Shown here piece by piece: positions 1 through 7,087 of a stretch of 9,955 bases of DNA. Each line of letters opens with the position of its first letter. Positions within the stretch are counted from its first letter, which is position 1. Origin of the DNA: Anaerolineales bacterium UBA3001. GTDB taxonomy: Bacteria > Chloroflexota > Anaerolineae > Anaerolineales > UBA11657. The position numbers were made by a program, and so were the translations under genes. Location of the stretch: the NCBI GenBank assembly GCA_002346435.1, contig DDZT01000110.1, positions 1 through 9,955 of the forward strand, given 5' to 3'. The notes beneath the pieces are model-generated. The model saw nothing but the letters and a program-made list of their open reading frames with translations. It was not told where the DNA came from and searched no databases.

Positions 1-1
1 T

Positions 2-151
2 GATGTTTCAGAGCTGTCAGACCATCTTGAGTGGTCCATGATTAATTTTGAGAAAATGATTGATATGGGAAGGGCAGCTCGTGTGACTGCAGAAACTTGG
101 CCTGTGTCTAAAGCAATTGAGATCATCCATGATGTGGTTAACGGACAATAA
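2..151 (+). CDS. C-terminal end of a probable GT4-family glycosyltransferase (partial, 5' end outside window)
   Basis: An open frame enters from the left edge and ends at a TAA at 149-151, giving 49 residues. The tail contains MGRAARVTAETWPVSKAIE followed by a short hydrophobic helix. A pattern of Met-Gly, small and Arg residues, then an aromatic residue and a helix of this kind is typical of the last helices of GT4 (GT-B fold) glycosyltransferases, where the final helix crosses back to the N-terminal domain. The stop lies 7 bp before the next GT4 gene on the same strand, which fits one operon. The catalytic part is outside the window, so the sugar and acceptor cannot be judged. That this is the 3' end of a real gene is fairly sure from context; the family call rests on one short motif and is only moderate. 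Confidence 0.6.
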   Translation, partial: DVSELSDHLEWSMINFEKMIDMGRAARVTAETWPVSKAIEIIHDVVNGQ

Positions 152-158
152 TATTTAG

Positions 159-1292
159 ATGCGTTACGGAATTGATGCTTCAAACTTGGTGTCTGGCGGA
201 GGTACCAACCACTTAATAAATCTTCTTTCACACATGAATGGTGTAACTGATAATACGATGAACATTACTGTTTGGGCTAGTGATAATTTGCGTGCAGAAA
301 TACCTAGAACTAAAGGGATAGAAGTAATCACGGTCCCAGATATAAATGGATCATCTCTTAGGAGACTATTTTGGCAGATGCGTAAATTACCATATCTAGC
401 CCAGGATGTATGCGATTGCATTCTGGTACCTGGTGGAATAGCGGGCAATCATTCGATTCCAATGATCTCGATGTCTAGGAATATGCTTCCTTATGAAATG
501 GGTGAAGCTTTTCGATATGGCATCAGCTATATGTTGATTCGTTTATTTTTTCTTCGAATTCTGCAGTCTCGCACGTTTAATAATTCATCCGGAGTTATAT
601 TCCTTAGTGATTATGCGCGTAATCGAGTTATTAGTCAGATTGGCAAATTCCGAGGGAAGACAGCGCTTATTCCTCATGGTATAAACTCTAGATTTTTCTG
701 TGAACCTAGGAAACAGCGGAGACTTGAATCTTACTCAATGGAAGATCCTTTCCGTTTACTATATGTATCAGTGGTAGATGTTTATAAGCATCAATGGAAT
801 GTAGTAGCGGCAGTATCGCAGTTGCGCAAGAAAGGCATTCCCATAGTGCTTGATATTGTAGGCTCAGCTTATGGACCTGCTCTCAGAAAGCTAACTAAAG
901 CGTTGAATGTTTGGGACACCGACAGAAGCTTTATTAGATGTTATGGCAATATCGCTCATACTGAATTACAACATGTATTTCACAAATCAGATGGTTTTGT
1001 TTTTGCCTCTACTTGTGAAAACTTCCCGAACATATTGCTTGAGGCTATGGCATCGGGACTACCTATTGCATGCTCAAATAGGAAACCCATGACAGATATT
1101 TTAGGTGATAGTTGTGTTTTATTTGATCCTTTACGCCCGCAGTCAATTTCTGAGGCGATAAATACGATGATTATTGACGTGAATTTGCGAGATAGGATGT
1201 CTAAGCGTGTGTATGAAAAGGCATCTGATTACAGCTGGGAAAAGTGTTCAATGAGAACTTTTAATTTTATTGATGAATGTGCAATTGGATGA
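159..1292 (+). CDS. GT4-family glycosyltransferase
   Basis: The product is 377 residues, a normal length for a GT4 retaining glycosyltransferase of the GT-B fold, which moves a sugar from a nucleotide-sugar donor to a lipid-linked glycan at the cytoplasmic face of the membrane. The N-terminus has a beta strand and glycine-rich loop (GIDASNLVSGGGTNHL) that fits the acceptor domain. The C-terminal donor domain holds YVSVVDVYKHQ near residue 202, then FVFASTCENFPNILLEAMAS, in which Glu287 and Glu295 form the E-x7-E motif of GT4 enzymes. No signal peptide or membrane segment is evident. The ATG at 159 follows the previous stop by 7 bp and has no clear Shine-Dalgarno sequence, so it may depend on coupling to the gene upstream. 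Donor and acceptor are unknown. The family call is firm. Confidence 0.93.
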   Translation: MRYGIDASNLVSGGGTNHLINLLSHMNGVTDNTMNITVWASDNLRAEIPRTKGIEVITVPDINGSSLRRLFWQMRKLPYLAQDVCDCILVPGGIAGNHSIPMISMSRNMLPYEMGEAFRYGISYMLIRLFFLRILQSRTFNNSSGVIFLSDYARNRVISQIGKFRGKTALIPHGINSRFFCEPRKQRRLESYSMEDPFRLLYVSVVDVYKHQWNVVAAVSQLRKKGIPIVLDIVGSAYGPALRKLTKALNVWDTDRSFIRCYGNIAHTELQHVFHKSDGFVFASTCENFPNILLEAMASGLPIACSNRKPMTDILGDSCVLFDPLRPQSISEAINTMIIDVNLRDRMSKRVYEKASDYSWEKCSMRTFNFIDECAIG

Positions 1293-1332
1293 TCTTCCAT
1301 TGAATAGTTAGCTTGTGTTCGGTAATGTATTG

Positions 1333-2070
1333 ATGACATATTGTATACGGATAATACTGCTTGCTTATAATGAGGCTGACTCGATAGCTTCTGTGTTGAT
1401 TCGTCTGAACGAACATCTCACTAATGACCAAAGTAATTTCAGGCTGTACGTGGTAAACGATGGAAGCACAGATGATACACTTTCCATTGTTGAGAAACTT
1501 TCCGACGAAATGCCGCTGACATTGCTGAGTCACGTGACGAATATGGGAGTGGCACGTGCATTTGATACAGGTCTTCGTGAAGCTACCAGAGATTCGGATA
1601 ATAACGATGTCATAATCACAATGGAAGCGGATGGAACCAGCGTGCCTGAATTGGTGTCTGTGATGTCTGGGAAAATTAGTGATGGTTATGACATTGTATG
1701 TGCTTCACGGTATTGCGAGGGGGGTGGTTTACCTAATTTCCCATGGCGGCGACGCTTCTTTAGTATTAATGCTAATCGTTTGCTTAGATTACTTTTTCCT
1801 ATAAATGGTGTTAGTGACTATACACTCTTTTTTAGGGCTTATAGGGCAGTCTTATTGAAAACTGCTTTTAAAACTTATGGTGGTGATTTCATTGCATCCA
1901 CTGGCTTTGTAAGTAATGCAGAAATGCTCATTAAGCTAAGAGCTTTTAGTCCTGAAGCGACAGAATGTCCAATGATATATGACTATTCAGTAAAGAAATC
2001 ATCTAGCAAAATGCGGGTTTGGACTAATACTGCCGAGTATTTACGAACAATATGGAAAATAATGTTTTGA
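1333..2070 (+). CDS. GT2-family glycosyltransferase, polyprenyl-phosphate sugar synthase (DPM1) type
   Basis: The 245-residue product is a GT-A fold GT2 enzyme. IRIILLAYNEADS opens the domain, VVNDGSTDDT places a nucleotide-binding Asp at residue 43, and TMEADGTS gives a DxD-like element ending at Asp100. The second half has features seen in dolichyl-phosphate mannose synthases: a Gly-rich stretch followed by FPWRRRFFS, then VSDYTLFFRAYR, and a late SSSKMR segment. It has no membrane helices, so it resembles the soluble DPM1 subunit rather than GtrB-type proteins with C-terminal helices. The likely product is a polyprenyl-phosphate hexose (inference). The next gene, 7 bp on, encodes a GT-C membrane transferase, the kind of enzyme that uses such donors. 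I chose ATG 1333 because it lies four residues before the first conserved strand; an in-frame GTG at 1315 would add six residues. Neither start has a clear ribosome binding site. Confidence 0.88.
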   Translation: MTYCIRIILLAYNEADSIASVLIRLNEHLTNDQSNFRLYVVNDGSTDDTLSIVEKLSDEMPLTLLSHVTNMGVARAFDTGLREATRDSDNNDVIITMEADGTSVPELVSVMSGKISDGYDIVCASRYCEGGGLPNFPWRRRFFSINANRLLRLLFPINGVSDYTLFFRAYRAVLLKTAFKTYGGDFIASTGFVSNAEMLIKLRAFSPEATECPMIYDYSVKKSSSKMRVWTNTAEYLRTIWKIMF

Positions 2071-2077
2071 TCAACTT

Positions 2078-3664
2078 ATGTATGCAATAAACCAATATAG
2101 TCGTTTCTTGCCTTTCTGTTTGTTTGTGGCGCTATTCGGTTTTCATTTCTTGACACTGCTTGAATATCCAGCACCAACGTGTGATGAAGCATTTTATGGG
2201 CGTACGGCAATCAAATATTATGATGCTATAACGACTGGGCATACCTGGCCACCGTTAGATGCTTACTTTTATTTGTTTCATGGTAGATGGTACTGGATGA
2301 TACTTGGTGTGGTTTTTTCCATATTAGGAAACACTCTAATTGCAGCTAGGATCGTATCCCTTTTTGGTCTAGTACTGCTAGTCTTTGCTACATTTCTCAT
2401 TGGTAATTTGTATGCAAATAGAAAAACCGGTTTGTGGGCAGCTTTGTTAGTGGGCACTGCTTGGTTAACGACATATTCGGGGCATTTGGCTAGGCCCGAT
2501 ATTCTAGCAGTGGCGATTGGTACTATGTCAGTAGTTTGGGTCAAATATATGTTGGATAATCCACGCTGGCGGCGTTTTTTTTGCCTAGGAATGTTGCTTA
2601 TACTGCAATTAGATTTTCATGTCATCAATATACACTTGATTTTGCCTATATTGTTGATGATTGTATGGCAACCGTGTAATGACGATCCTCAAAAAAATTG
2701 GTGGACATACCTAGGCATAACCGTATTGGGAATGTTAGCTGCTACAGCAATCGTACTAATTGTACGTTATGGTACTGATATTACTTTATTGTTAAGCAAT
2801 ATTAATGCTGGTGATACATTGTTATTGGAGACTGTTGTAGGCTATAGATTAGTATCTGTTGAAAACAATTGGTTGAACTTAGGACCGGCTGCTAACTTTG
2901 TACAATTCTGGTGGAGAAACTTTGGATGGATAGCTCCTTTTGTTTCTATACCACAGGCATTACTTTTCTTATTGGGCGTAACAAGTGCATATATAAGCGA
3001 TAATGTCGACTTAAAGAGGCTTGGAGGTCTAGTGCTTGTGTCTAGTTTCACATTCATGATGATTAATAGTGATCATGCGTGGTTAAGTTATTCGTTGTTG
3101 TGGATACCTTATTACTTTGTTTTAGGTGTGGCTGCAGTTAGAAGGATTTGTCTTAGGACAAATTGGAATATGCTTAACAGGTACTGCAGTAATATCATTT
3201 TATCGCTATATGTAGTGTTAAATGTTACAGGCGATGTGTATTTGGTTAGTGGCGATAATTCCGGTGTGAGCGATTCATATCAGTTGGAAGCTCAGCAGAT
3301 ATTGTCGCAAATTCCTGCAGAATCTAGGGTTTTAGCTAAGCAATATTGGTGGTATGCAATGCAGAACAAAATTATTTACTTAGATGAACATCTGGTTGCT
3401 CCACAAGGCAGTCTTTCCTGGTGGGTTGGTGTGCCAGATATGGAGTCTATTAGTGCCTTGGCAAAAGATAGTCTTTCTCAATCAAAAAAGCAGTTCGTTG
3501 AAAACCTGCAACCTGATTTTGTTGTCGTGGATGGGGTGTTAGGTTGCAGTGATGTTCCTGATACGCAATATGATGATTTTATAATGGTACTTGAATCGCA
3601 TTGTAAGTTGCAGGATAAGATAGATTCGAAAATATATAAGCAACAATTGTTGTATAAGTGTTAA
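2078..3664 (+). CDS. GT-C fold membrane glycosyltransferase (GT39/ArnT-like)
   Basis: The product is 528 residues with about 11 to 12 predicted membrane segments up to about residue 386, followed by a soluble tail of about 140 residues. This is the layout of ArnT/PMT-type enzymes, which take a sugar from a polyprenyl-phosphate carrier on the outer face of the membrane. The first external loop has TCDEAFYGRTA with the acidic pair Asp36-Glu37, where the family keeps its catalytic and metal-binding acid. HLARPDILAVA around residues 136-146 matches the Arg-Pro-Asp segment common in this group. The gene begins 7 bp after the DPM1-like gene, suggesting that the two act in sequence. The start has no recognisable ribosome binding site. 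The gene contains a run of eight T at 2575-2582 and seven A at 2691-2697; the frame is intact across both. Acceptor and sugar are unknown, and GT39 versus GT83 cannot be separated by eye. Confidence 0.88.
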   Translation: MYAINQYSRFLPFCLFVALFGFHFLTLLEYPAPTCDEAFYGRTAIKYYDAITTGHTWPPLDAYFYLFHGRWYWMILGVVFSILGNTLIAARIVSLFGLVLLVFATFLIGNLYANRKTGLWAALLVGTAWLTTYSGHLARPDILAVAIGTMSVVWVKYMLDNPRWRRFFCLGMLLILQLDFHVINIHLILPILLMIVWQPCNDDPQKNWWTYLGITVLGMLAATAIVLIVRYGTDITLLLSNINAGDTLLLETVVGYRLVSVENNWLNLGPAANFVQFWWRNFGWIAPFVSIPQALLFLLGVTSAYISDNVDLKRLGGLVLVSSFTFMMINSDHAWLSYSLLWIPYYFVLGVAAVRRICLRTNWNMLNRYCSNIILSLYVVLNVTGDVYLVSGDNSGVSDSYQLEAQQILSQIPAESRVLAKQYWWYAMQNKIIYLDEHLVAPQGSLSWWVGVPDMESISALAKDSLSQSKKQFVENLQPDFVVVDGVLGCSDVPDTQYDDFIMVLESHCKLQDKIDSKIYKQQLLYKC

Positions 3665-3669
3665 TTGAG

Positions 3670-3685
3670 ATAGTAATACTATAGT
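3670..3685. repeat. Small inverted repeat just before a start codon
   Basis: The arms ATAGT (3670-3674) and ACTAT (3678-3682) flank a 3-base spacer, and ACTATAGT (3678-3685) is itself palindromic. The element ends one base before the ATG at 3687 and occupies the place where a ribosome binding site would be expected. The stem is only five A/T-rich pairs, so it would be weak in RNA and may be chance. Confidence 0.3.
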
Positions 3686-3686
3686 C

Positions 3687-4832
3687 ATGCTACGTCAACC
3701 TAACATAGTTGTTTCGTCCGCTGGAGTTTTTCATGCTTATCATCTCGCTCGAGGAGTGCAAGCGGCTGGATATTTGCAAAGGTTCATCACATCAGTGTTT
3801 AACAAATATGAATCAGGTATAGATAAAAGTAAAATCACACAAATTCAGCTTGCTACTGTTTGTGCCGCGCTTATACGTCTGTTTCCTGGAACTACTGGTC
3901 GTTTGGCGTCCTACCTAATTGGTGATGATATTTACGACAGGCTGGCTGCTAATTATGTGAAAGAAGCAGATATTGTACATGTTTTCAACAATCAAGGTTT
4001 ACAGTGTCTCAGGGTTGCAAAAAATAATAGGGCGATTACTGTTGTTAGTCGGTCATCAGCTCATCCTAATGTTCAAGCTGAAATATTGTCTTTAGATGTA
4101 AGAGAAAATAGGCTTAACAGGAAAATTAATAAGTTGTTGATAGAACGACATTTAGCAGAATATGAACTTGCGGACTATATTTTTGTACCATCGCAGTTTG
4201 TCTGGAACACAATGCTTCAAGAGGGTGTTCCGGAGCATAAACTACGGCGTGTACATCTTGGTTTTGACCCTGGGCGATTTTATCCTGGAGATAAGCAAGA
4301 TGATGTTTTTAGAATCATGTATGCAGGTGGATTGAGTAAGCAAAAGGGTATCTCATATCTTTTGGAGGCTTATAAGGAATTGGATTTGCCGAATAGCGAA
4401 TTGCTGCTTGTTGGCGATGAGTATCCGGATGCAAAAGAAATCATATCTACATACAAAGGTTTATTCCGACATATCCGTTTTGTGCCGCAAGAAAAGCTTG
4501 CCCATTATTATCAACAGGCATCGGTGTTTGTACTTCCATCATTGCAGGATGGATTTGGAATGGTAGTCTATGAAGCAGCTGGTTGTGGAATACCCCTGAT
4601 AATTACTGAGAATGTTGGTGCTGATATTCGTGATGAAGAGGATGGATTTGTCGTTCCTATTCGCGATAGCAAATCTATTGCAGCAAAACTTATGTACTTT
4701 TACCAAAATCCACAAATTGCTAGACAGATGGGATTAGCTGCACGTAAATATGTTAGGCAGTTTACGTGGGAAAATTATCATAGTGAGATTAAGGGACACT
4801 ATGACGAAATTTGGAATGGACAATTATTGTAG
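3687..4832 (+). CDS. GT4-family glycosyltransferase with D-x7-E variant motif
   Basis: The product is 381 residues with the GT-B two-domain layout. The N-terminal half starts with IVVSSAGVFHAYHLARGVQ, fitting an acceptor domain, and the region around ADIVHVFNN is a typical interdomain strand. The donor domain includes YAGGLSKQKGISYLLEAY, LLLVGDEYPDA and VLPSLQDGFGMVVYEAAGCG. The last carries Asp288 and Glu296, so the usual E-x7-E motif has Asp at the first position; this is a conservative change and the protein is otherwise complete, so I read it as active. No membrane segment or signal peptide is evident. It starts 22 bp after the GT-C gene without a clear ribosome binding site, just past a small inverted repeat. 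A 100-bp gap follows it, the largest in the window, so a transcription unit could end here. Sugar specificity cannot be told. Confidence 0.92.
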   Translation: MLRQPNIVVSSAGVFHAYHLARGVQAAGYLQRFITSVFNKYESGIDKSKITQIQLATVCAALIRLFPGTTGRLASYLIGDDIYDRLAANYVKEADIVHVFNNQGLQCLRVAKNNRAITVVSRSSAHPNVQAEILSLDVRENRLNRKINKLLIERHLAEYELADYIFVPSQFVWNTMLQEGVPEHKLRRVHLGFDPGRFYPGDKQDDVFRIMYAGGLSKQKGISYLLEAYKELDLPNSELLLVGDEYPDAKEIISTYKGLFRHIRFVPQEKLAHYYQQASVFVLPSLQDGFGMVVYEAAGCGIPLIITENVGADIRDEEDGFVVPIRDSKSIAAKLMYFYQNPQIARQMGLAARKYVRQFTWENYHSEIKGHYDEIWNGQLL

Positions 4833-4897
4833 ATTGCACGAATTTGTATTTGCGATATGTTTACGCTAAGACCCTCAATCATAAAAAAACCAAACTT

Positions 4898-4924
4898 TTG
4901 ACAAAGGAGTTTTTTGGCTAGAAA
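4898..4924 (+). promoter_or_regulatory. Possible sigma-70-type promoter (TTGACA, weak -10)
   Basis: The 100-bp gap 4833-4932 holds a perfect -35 hexamer TTGACA at 4898-4903. The best -10 candidate is TAGAAA at 4919-4924, four of six matches with a short 15-bp spacer, so the -10 is weak. Transcription would begin at about 4931, almost on the ATG at 4933, making a nearly leaderless message. The same bases also form a weak hairpin: 4892-4899 can pair with 4905-4912, including two G-U pairs, with a 5-base loop. It could be an RNA element instead. A promoter here would drive the second half of the cluster. The only firm observations are the hexamer and its place in the largest gap. Confidence 0.3.
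4903..4909 (+). promoter_or_regulatory. Strong Shine-Dalgarno sequence AAAGGAG, oddly placed
   Basis: AAAGGAG is one of the strongest ribosome-binding matches in the window, yet it lies 23 bases before the ATG at 4933, too far for normal use. It is 4 bases before a TTG at 4914 that opens an 8-codon frame (MARKICYD) ending at a TAA at 4938-4940, overlapping the start of the glycosyltransferase gene. It may serve a coupled leader peptide, or the match may be chance. It also sits inside the weak hairpin at 4892-4912, which could mask it. Confidence 0.35.
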
Positions 4925-4932
4925 AATCTGCT

Positions 4933-6144
4933 ATGACTAAAGTATGCATTCATACACTTGAACCCTTGCAGCATGGTGGGGTTATGGCTAAAGTACGTGT
5001 AGTTGGAGAGATGCTGCGTGATTCTGGGCATCATCCGCATTTGATGTATACGGCTACTGATCAAGTACCATCAGGAAACTGGATGACAAAGATCAAATAC
5101 TTGTTGACACATGCAACACCTTCTGAAACCCAGTTTGAAGATTACCAAGGCATTTCATTTCCTTATTGGCCGCTACCAATCTGGGCCACTTACTTTTGGC
5201 CCTGGCTATGGATGAAGGATTCACGCTACAAATTTCCAATACAGATAGTAGTGTCTGGAGCAGCACAATGTGGTTTGCCGGTGGCCCTAACCGGGCAAAG
5301 ATACATTGTTTGGATTTCCACTCTGTATGAAGATGAACTTGATGGTCGTGCACTAGCAGGTGATGCATGGGCAGCAAAAACAGGCACTGGTCTTTCTGCT
5401 CGACTTTTACAGTACGAGGAGAAATTAGTAATAGAAAATGCTACTATGGTTATTGCTAACGGAGAATATATAGCCAATAAGATTCTTGATAAATTTCCTT
5501 CTGTTACAGGAAAAGTTCGAACCATTGTATATCCCGTTGATACAGACTTGTTTCATCCCAGATGTACTATTCAAGAGAAAAATAGTGATAGTTATATACT
5601 GTTCACAGGTAGGATAAACGATCCGCGCAAGAATGTAGGTATGTTATTCAAGGCATTTGCGAGAGTGCTTACGGAGTTGTCTGATGTGAGACTAGTCCTC
5701 ACTGGTGATGAACCTAATGATTACTTACTTGAGTCTGCTTCTGAGGCTGGAGTATCATCTAAAGTCGATTTCGTAGGCCGTCAAACTGAGGAGCAACTTA
5801 TATCCCTGTATCAAGGAGCTGAAGTTTTCGTGCTTGCCTCTAATCAAGAAGGTTTAGGCATTTCTGTTTTGGAAGCTATGGCATGTGGTGTCCCTGTGGT
5901 ATCTACAAATTGTGGTGGTCCAGACAATATAGTTGTTGATGGTGAAACTGGCTTCTTGGTTGATTTGAATGATGACTATCATATGGCCAAACATATTACT
6001 CGATTACTTAAAGACCCTCATTTAAGAGAAAGGTTTAGCAATAATTCTATACGCTTAGCACACGAATCCTTTAGTCGTAAAGTAATGACTAAATCGCTTC
6101 TTAAGGCTTTTCATGATGTCTACCCAGAATATTTCTCAGTCTGA
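4933..6144 (+). CDS. GT4-family glycosyltransferase
   Basis: The product is 403 residues, slightly longer than its GT4 neighbours. It starts with VCIHTLEPLQHGGVMAKVR, the N-terminal strand and glycine loop of a GT-B acceptor domain. A Trp- and Pro-rich stretch (PYWPLPIWATYFWPWLW, about residues 78-94) is unusually aromatic and could touch the membrane or a lipid-linked acceptor (inference). The donor domain has LFTGRINDPRKNVGMLFKA, the Arg/Lys-bearing donor phosphate site, then SNQEGLGISVLEAMACGVPV with Glu306 and Glu314 as a full E-x7-E motif and a CGGPDNIV segment. No other in-frame ATG, GTG or TTG lies between the upstream stop at 4882 and ATG 4933, so the start is settled even though no ribosome binding site is well spaced. 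It overlaps the next gene by 32 bp. Sugar and acceptor are unknown. Confidence 0.93.
   Translation: MTKVCIHTLEPLQHGGVMAKVRVVGEMLRDSGHHPHLMYTATDQVPSGNWMTKIKYLLTHATPSETQFEDYQGISFPYWPLPIWATYFWPWLWMKDSRYKFPIQIVVSGAAQCGLPVALTGQRYIVWISTLYEDELDGRALAGDAWAAKTGTGLSARLLQYEEKLVIENATMVIANGEYIANKILDKFPSVTGKVRTIVYPVDTDLFHPRCTIQEKNSDSYILFTGRINDPRKNVGMLFKAFARVLTELSDVRLVLTGDEPNDYLLESASEAGVSSKVDFVGRQTEEQLISLYQGAEVFVLASNQEGLGISVLEAMACGVPVVSTNCGGPDNIVVDGETGFLVDLNDDYHMAKHITRLLKDPHLRERFSNNSIRLAHESFSRKVMTKSLLKAFHDVYPEYFSV
6103..6106 (+). promoter_or_regulatory. Ribosome binding site supporting an overlapping start
   Basis: AAGG lies 6 bases before the ATG at 6113, inside the 3' end of the upstream glycosyltransferase gene. 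It supports a true 32-bp overlap rather than a later start; the downstream frame has no further ATG before the first conserved GT2 strand. ATG 6116 is a second possible start one codon later. Confidence 0.5.
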
Positions 6145-7087
6145 AACACCAACGAGTTTCACCATTGTTATACCTACATATAACGAAGAAAGTGATATTG
6201 GTGTTACTCTCGAGACTCTATCTACACTTGAGTATTCAAATTTTGATGTATTAGTCATAGATGATTCAACAGATCGTACTCCTGAATTGGTTAGCAAATT
6301 TGTAGATGAGAGAATTAAGTGTGTGCGTCAAACTAGAGGATCTGGTCGTTCCGCTGCTCGCAATCAGGGTATTCTAATTGCCGAAGGAGATGTAGTGGTG
6401 ATTCTTAATGCTGATGTACATTTACCCTCTGATTTTCTGATAAGGCTTGACAAACATTATCGACAAGGTGCTGACTATGTATTAGTAGAGAGTGAGGTAA
6501 CTAACATTGACATGTTGTTTCCTCGCTATATCCAATCACAACACAGATTGTATTATGGTCCTGACACCACAGTGAATATGAATTGGACTGAAGGGTTTTC
6601 ATGTAGAAGAGATGCTGCTATAGCAGTAGGCTTATTTCCCGAAGGTAGAAGTGTTCCACTGGTGGCCGGTGAGGATGGTTGGTTTGGGGAGCTCTTGGAG
6701 AGCAATGGTTATATGCGAGTATTTGACCGAAGCATTGTTGTCGGCCACATTATGCCTACAGAAACGATTGAGTTTTTTATGCAACGTGTAGGTCGTGGGC
6801 AAGGTGTTGCTCAGATTTGGTATCAGCGCGACAATATTTCTAGGGTTGGATTGCTGCTTAGAACACTAAGGCAAACCATTTTTCTGTCGTCAAATCTTAT
6901 ATTTTGCATTCCAATAGCACGCCAGTCATTGAGATTGTTGAGGCATTCACCCCGACAATTCAACGATTTCATACCATTCTTGGTAGCAGCTGGGTTTGAA
7001 AGTGTAGCTAATGTTATTGGTATTTGGCGAGGAGTAATCGAAGCTTGGAGCGATTCTAAAATAGATACGCAAGGAGACTTGGTTTGA
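6113..7087 (+). CDS. GT2-family glycosyltransferase
   Basis: The product is 324 residues. The GT-A domain opens with FTIVIPTYNEESDIG, followed by VLVIDDSTDRTPE with Asp50 and Asp51 for nucleotide binding, then GSGRSAARNQGILIAEGD and ILNADVHLP, whose Asp101 ends the DxD-like element. GEDGWFGELL carries Glu187-Asp188, the acid pair expected for the catalytic base of inverting GT2 enzymes, and QRVGRGQG about 30 residues on is a likely acceptor-side motif. The C-terminal 80 residues have one or two hydrophobic stretches (about 250-270 and 285-305), so the protein may be membrane-associated. The gene overlaps the upstream GT4 gene by 32 bp in another frame and its stop overlaps the next start by 4 bp, so translation of the three genes is probably coupled. 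It is a different GT2 subtype from the DPM1-like enzyme at 1333. Specificity is unknown. Confidence 0.92.
   Translation: MMSTQNISQSETPTSFTIVIPTYNEESDIGVTLETLSTLEYSNFDVLVIDDSTDRTPELVSKFVDERIKCVRQTRGSGRSAARNQGILIAEGDVVVILNADVHLPSDFLIRLDKHYRQGADYVLVESEVTNIDMLFPRYIQSQHRLYYGPDTTVNMNWTEGFSCRRDAAIAVGLFPEGRSVPLVAGEDGWFGELLESNGYMRVFDRSIVVGHIMPTETIEFFMQRVGRGQGVAQIWYQRDNISRVGLLLRTLRQTIFLSSNLIFCIPIARQSLRLLRHSPRQFNDFIPFLVAAGFESVANVIGIWRGVIEAWSDSKIDTQGDLV
7071..7076 (+). promoter_or_regulatory. Strong Shine-Dalgarno sequence deciding a TTG start
   Basis: AAGGAG stands 7 bases before the TTG at 7084, ideal spacing. It decides in favour of this non-ATG start, where the first residues (M)RVLYSSHTY already form the first strand of the GT4 domain. 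Confidence 0.8.

Noticed and set aside
164..448. Minus-strand frame of 94 codons opposite the first complete GT4 gene
   Set aside because: Its sense partner carries clear GT4 features and this frame has no family resemblance or operon context.
1315..1332. GTG at 1315 as the start of the DPM1-like gene
   Set aside because: It adds six residues before the conserved first strand, lacks a ribosome binding site, and an ATG at 1333 sits at the usual distance. It cannot be fully excluded.
4834..4861. TTGCAC and TATGTT at 16-bp spacing as a promoter
   Set aside because: The -35 matches only three of six consensus bases; such pairs are expected by chance in AT-rich sequence.
4892..4915. Hairpin followed by a T run as an intrinsic terminator for the upstream GT4 gene
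   Set aside because: The stem is A/U-rich with two G-U pairs and too weak for a typical terminator; the T run is partly within the stem. It is kept only as a possible start-site structure.
5093..5525. Overlapping minus-strand frames of 94 and 99 codons opposite the GT4 gene
   Set aside because: They lie wholly opposite a well-supported gene with intact motifs, have no plausible start signals and show no recognisable domain; they are shadows of its codon pattern.
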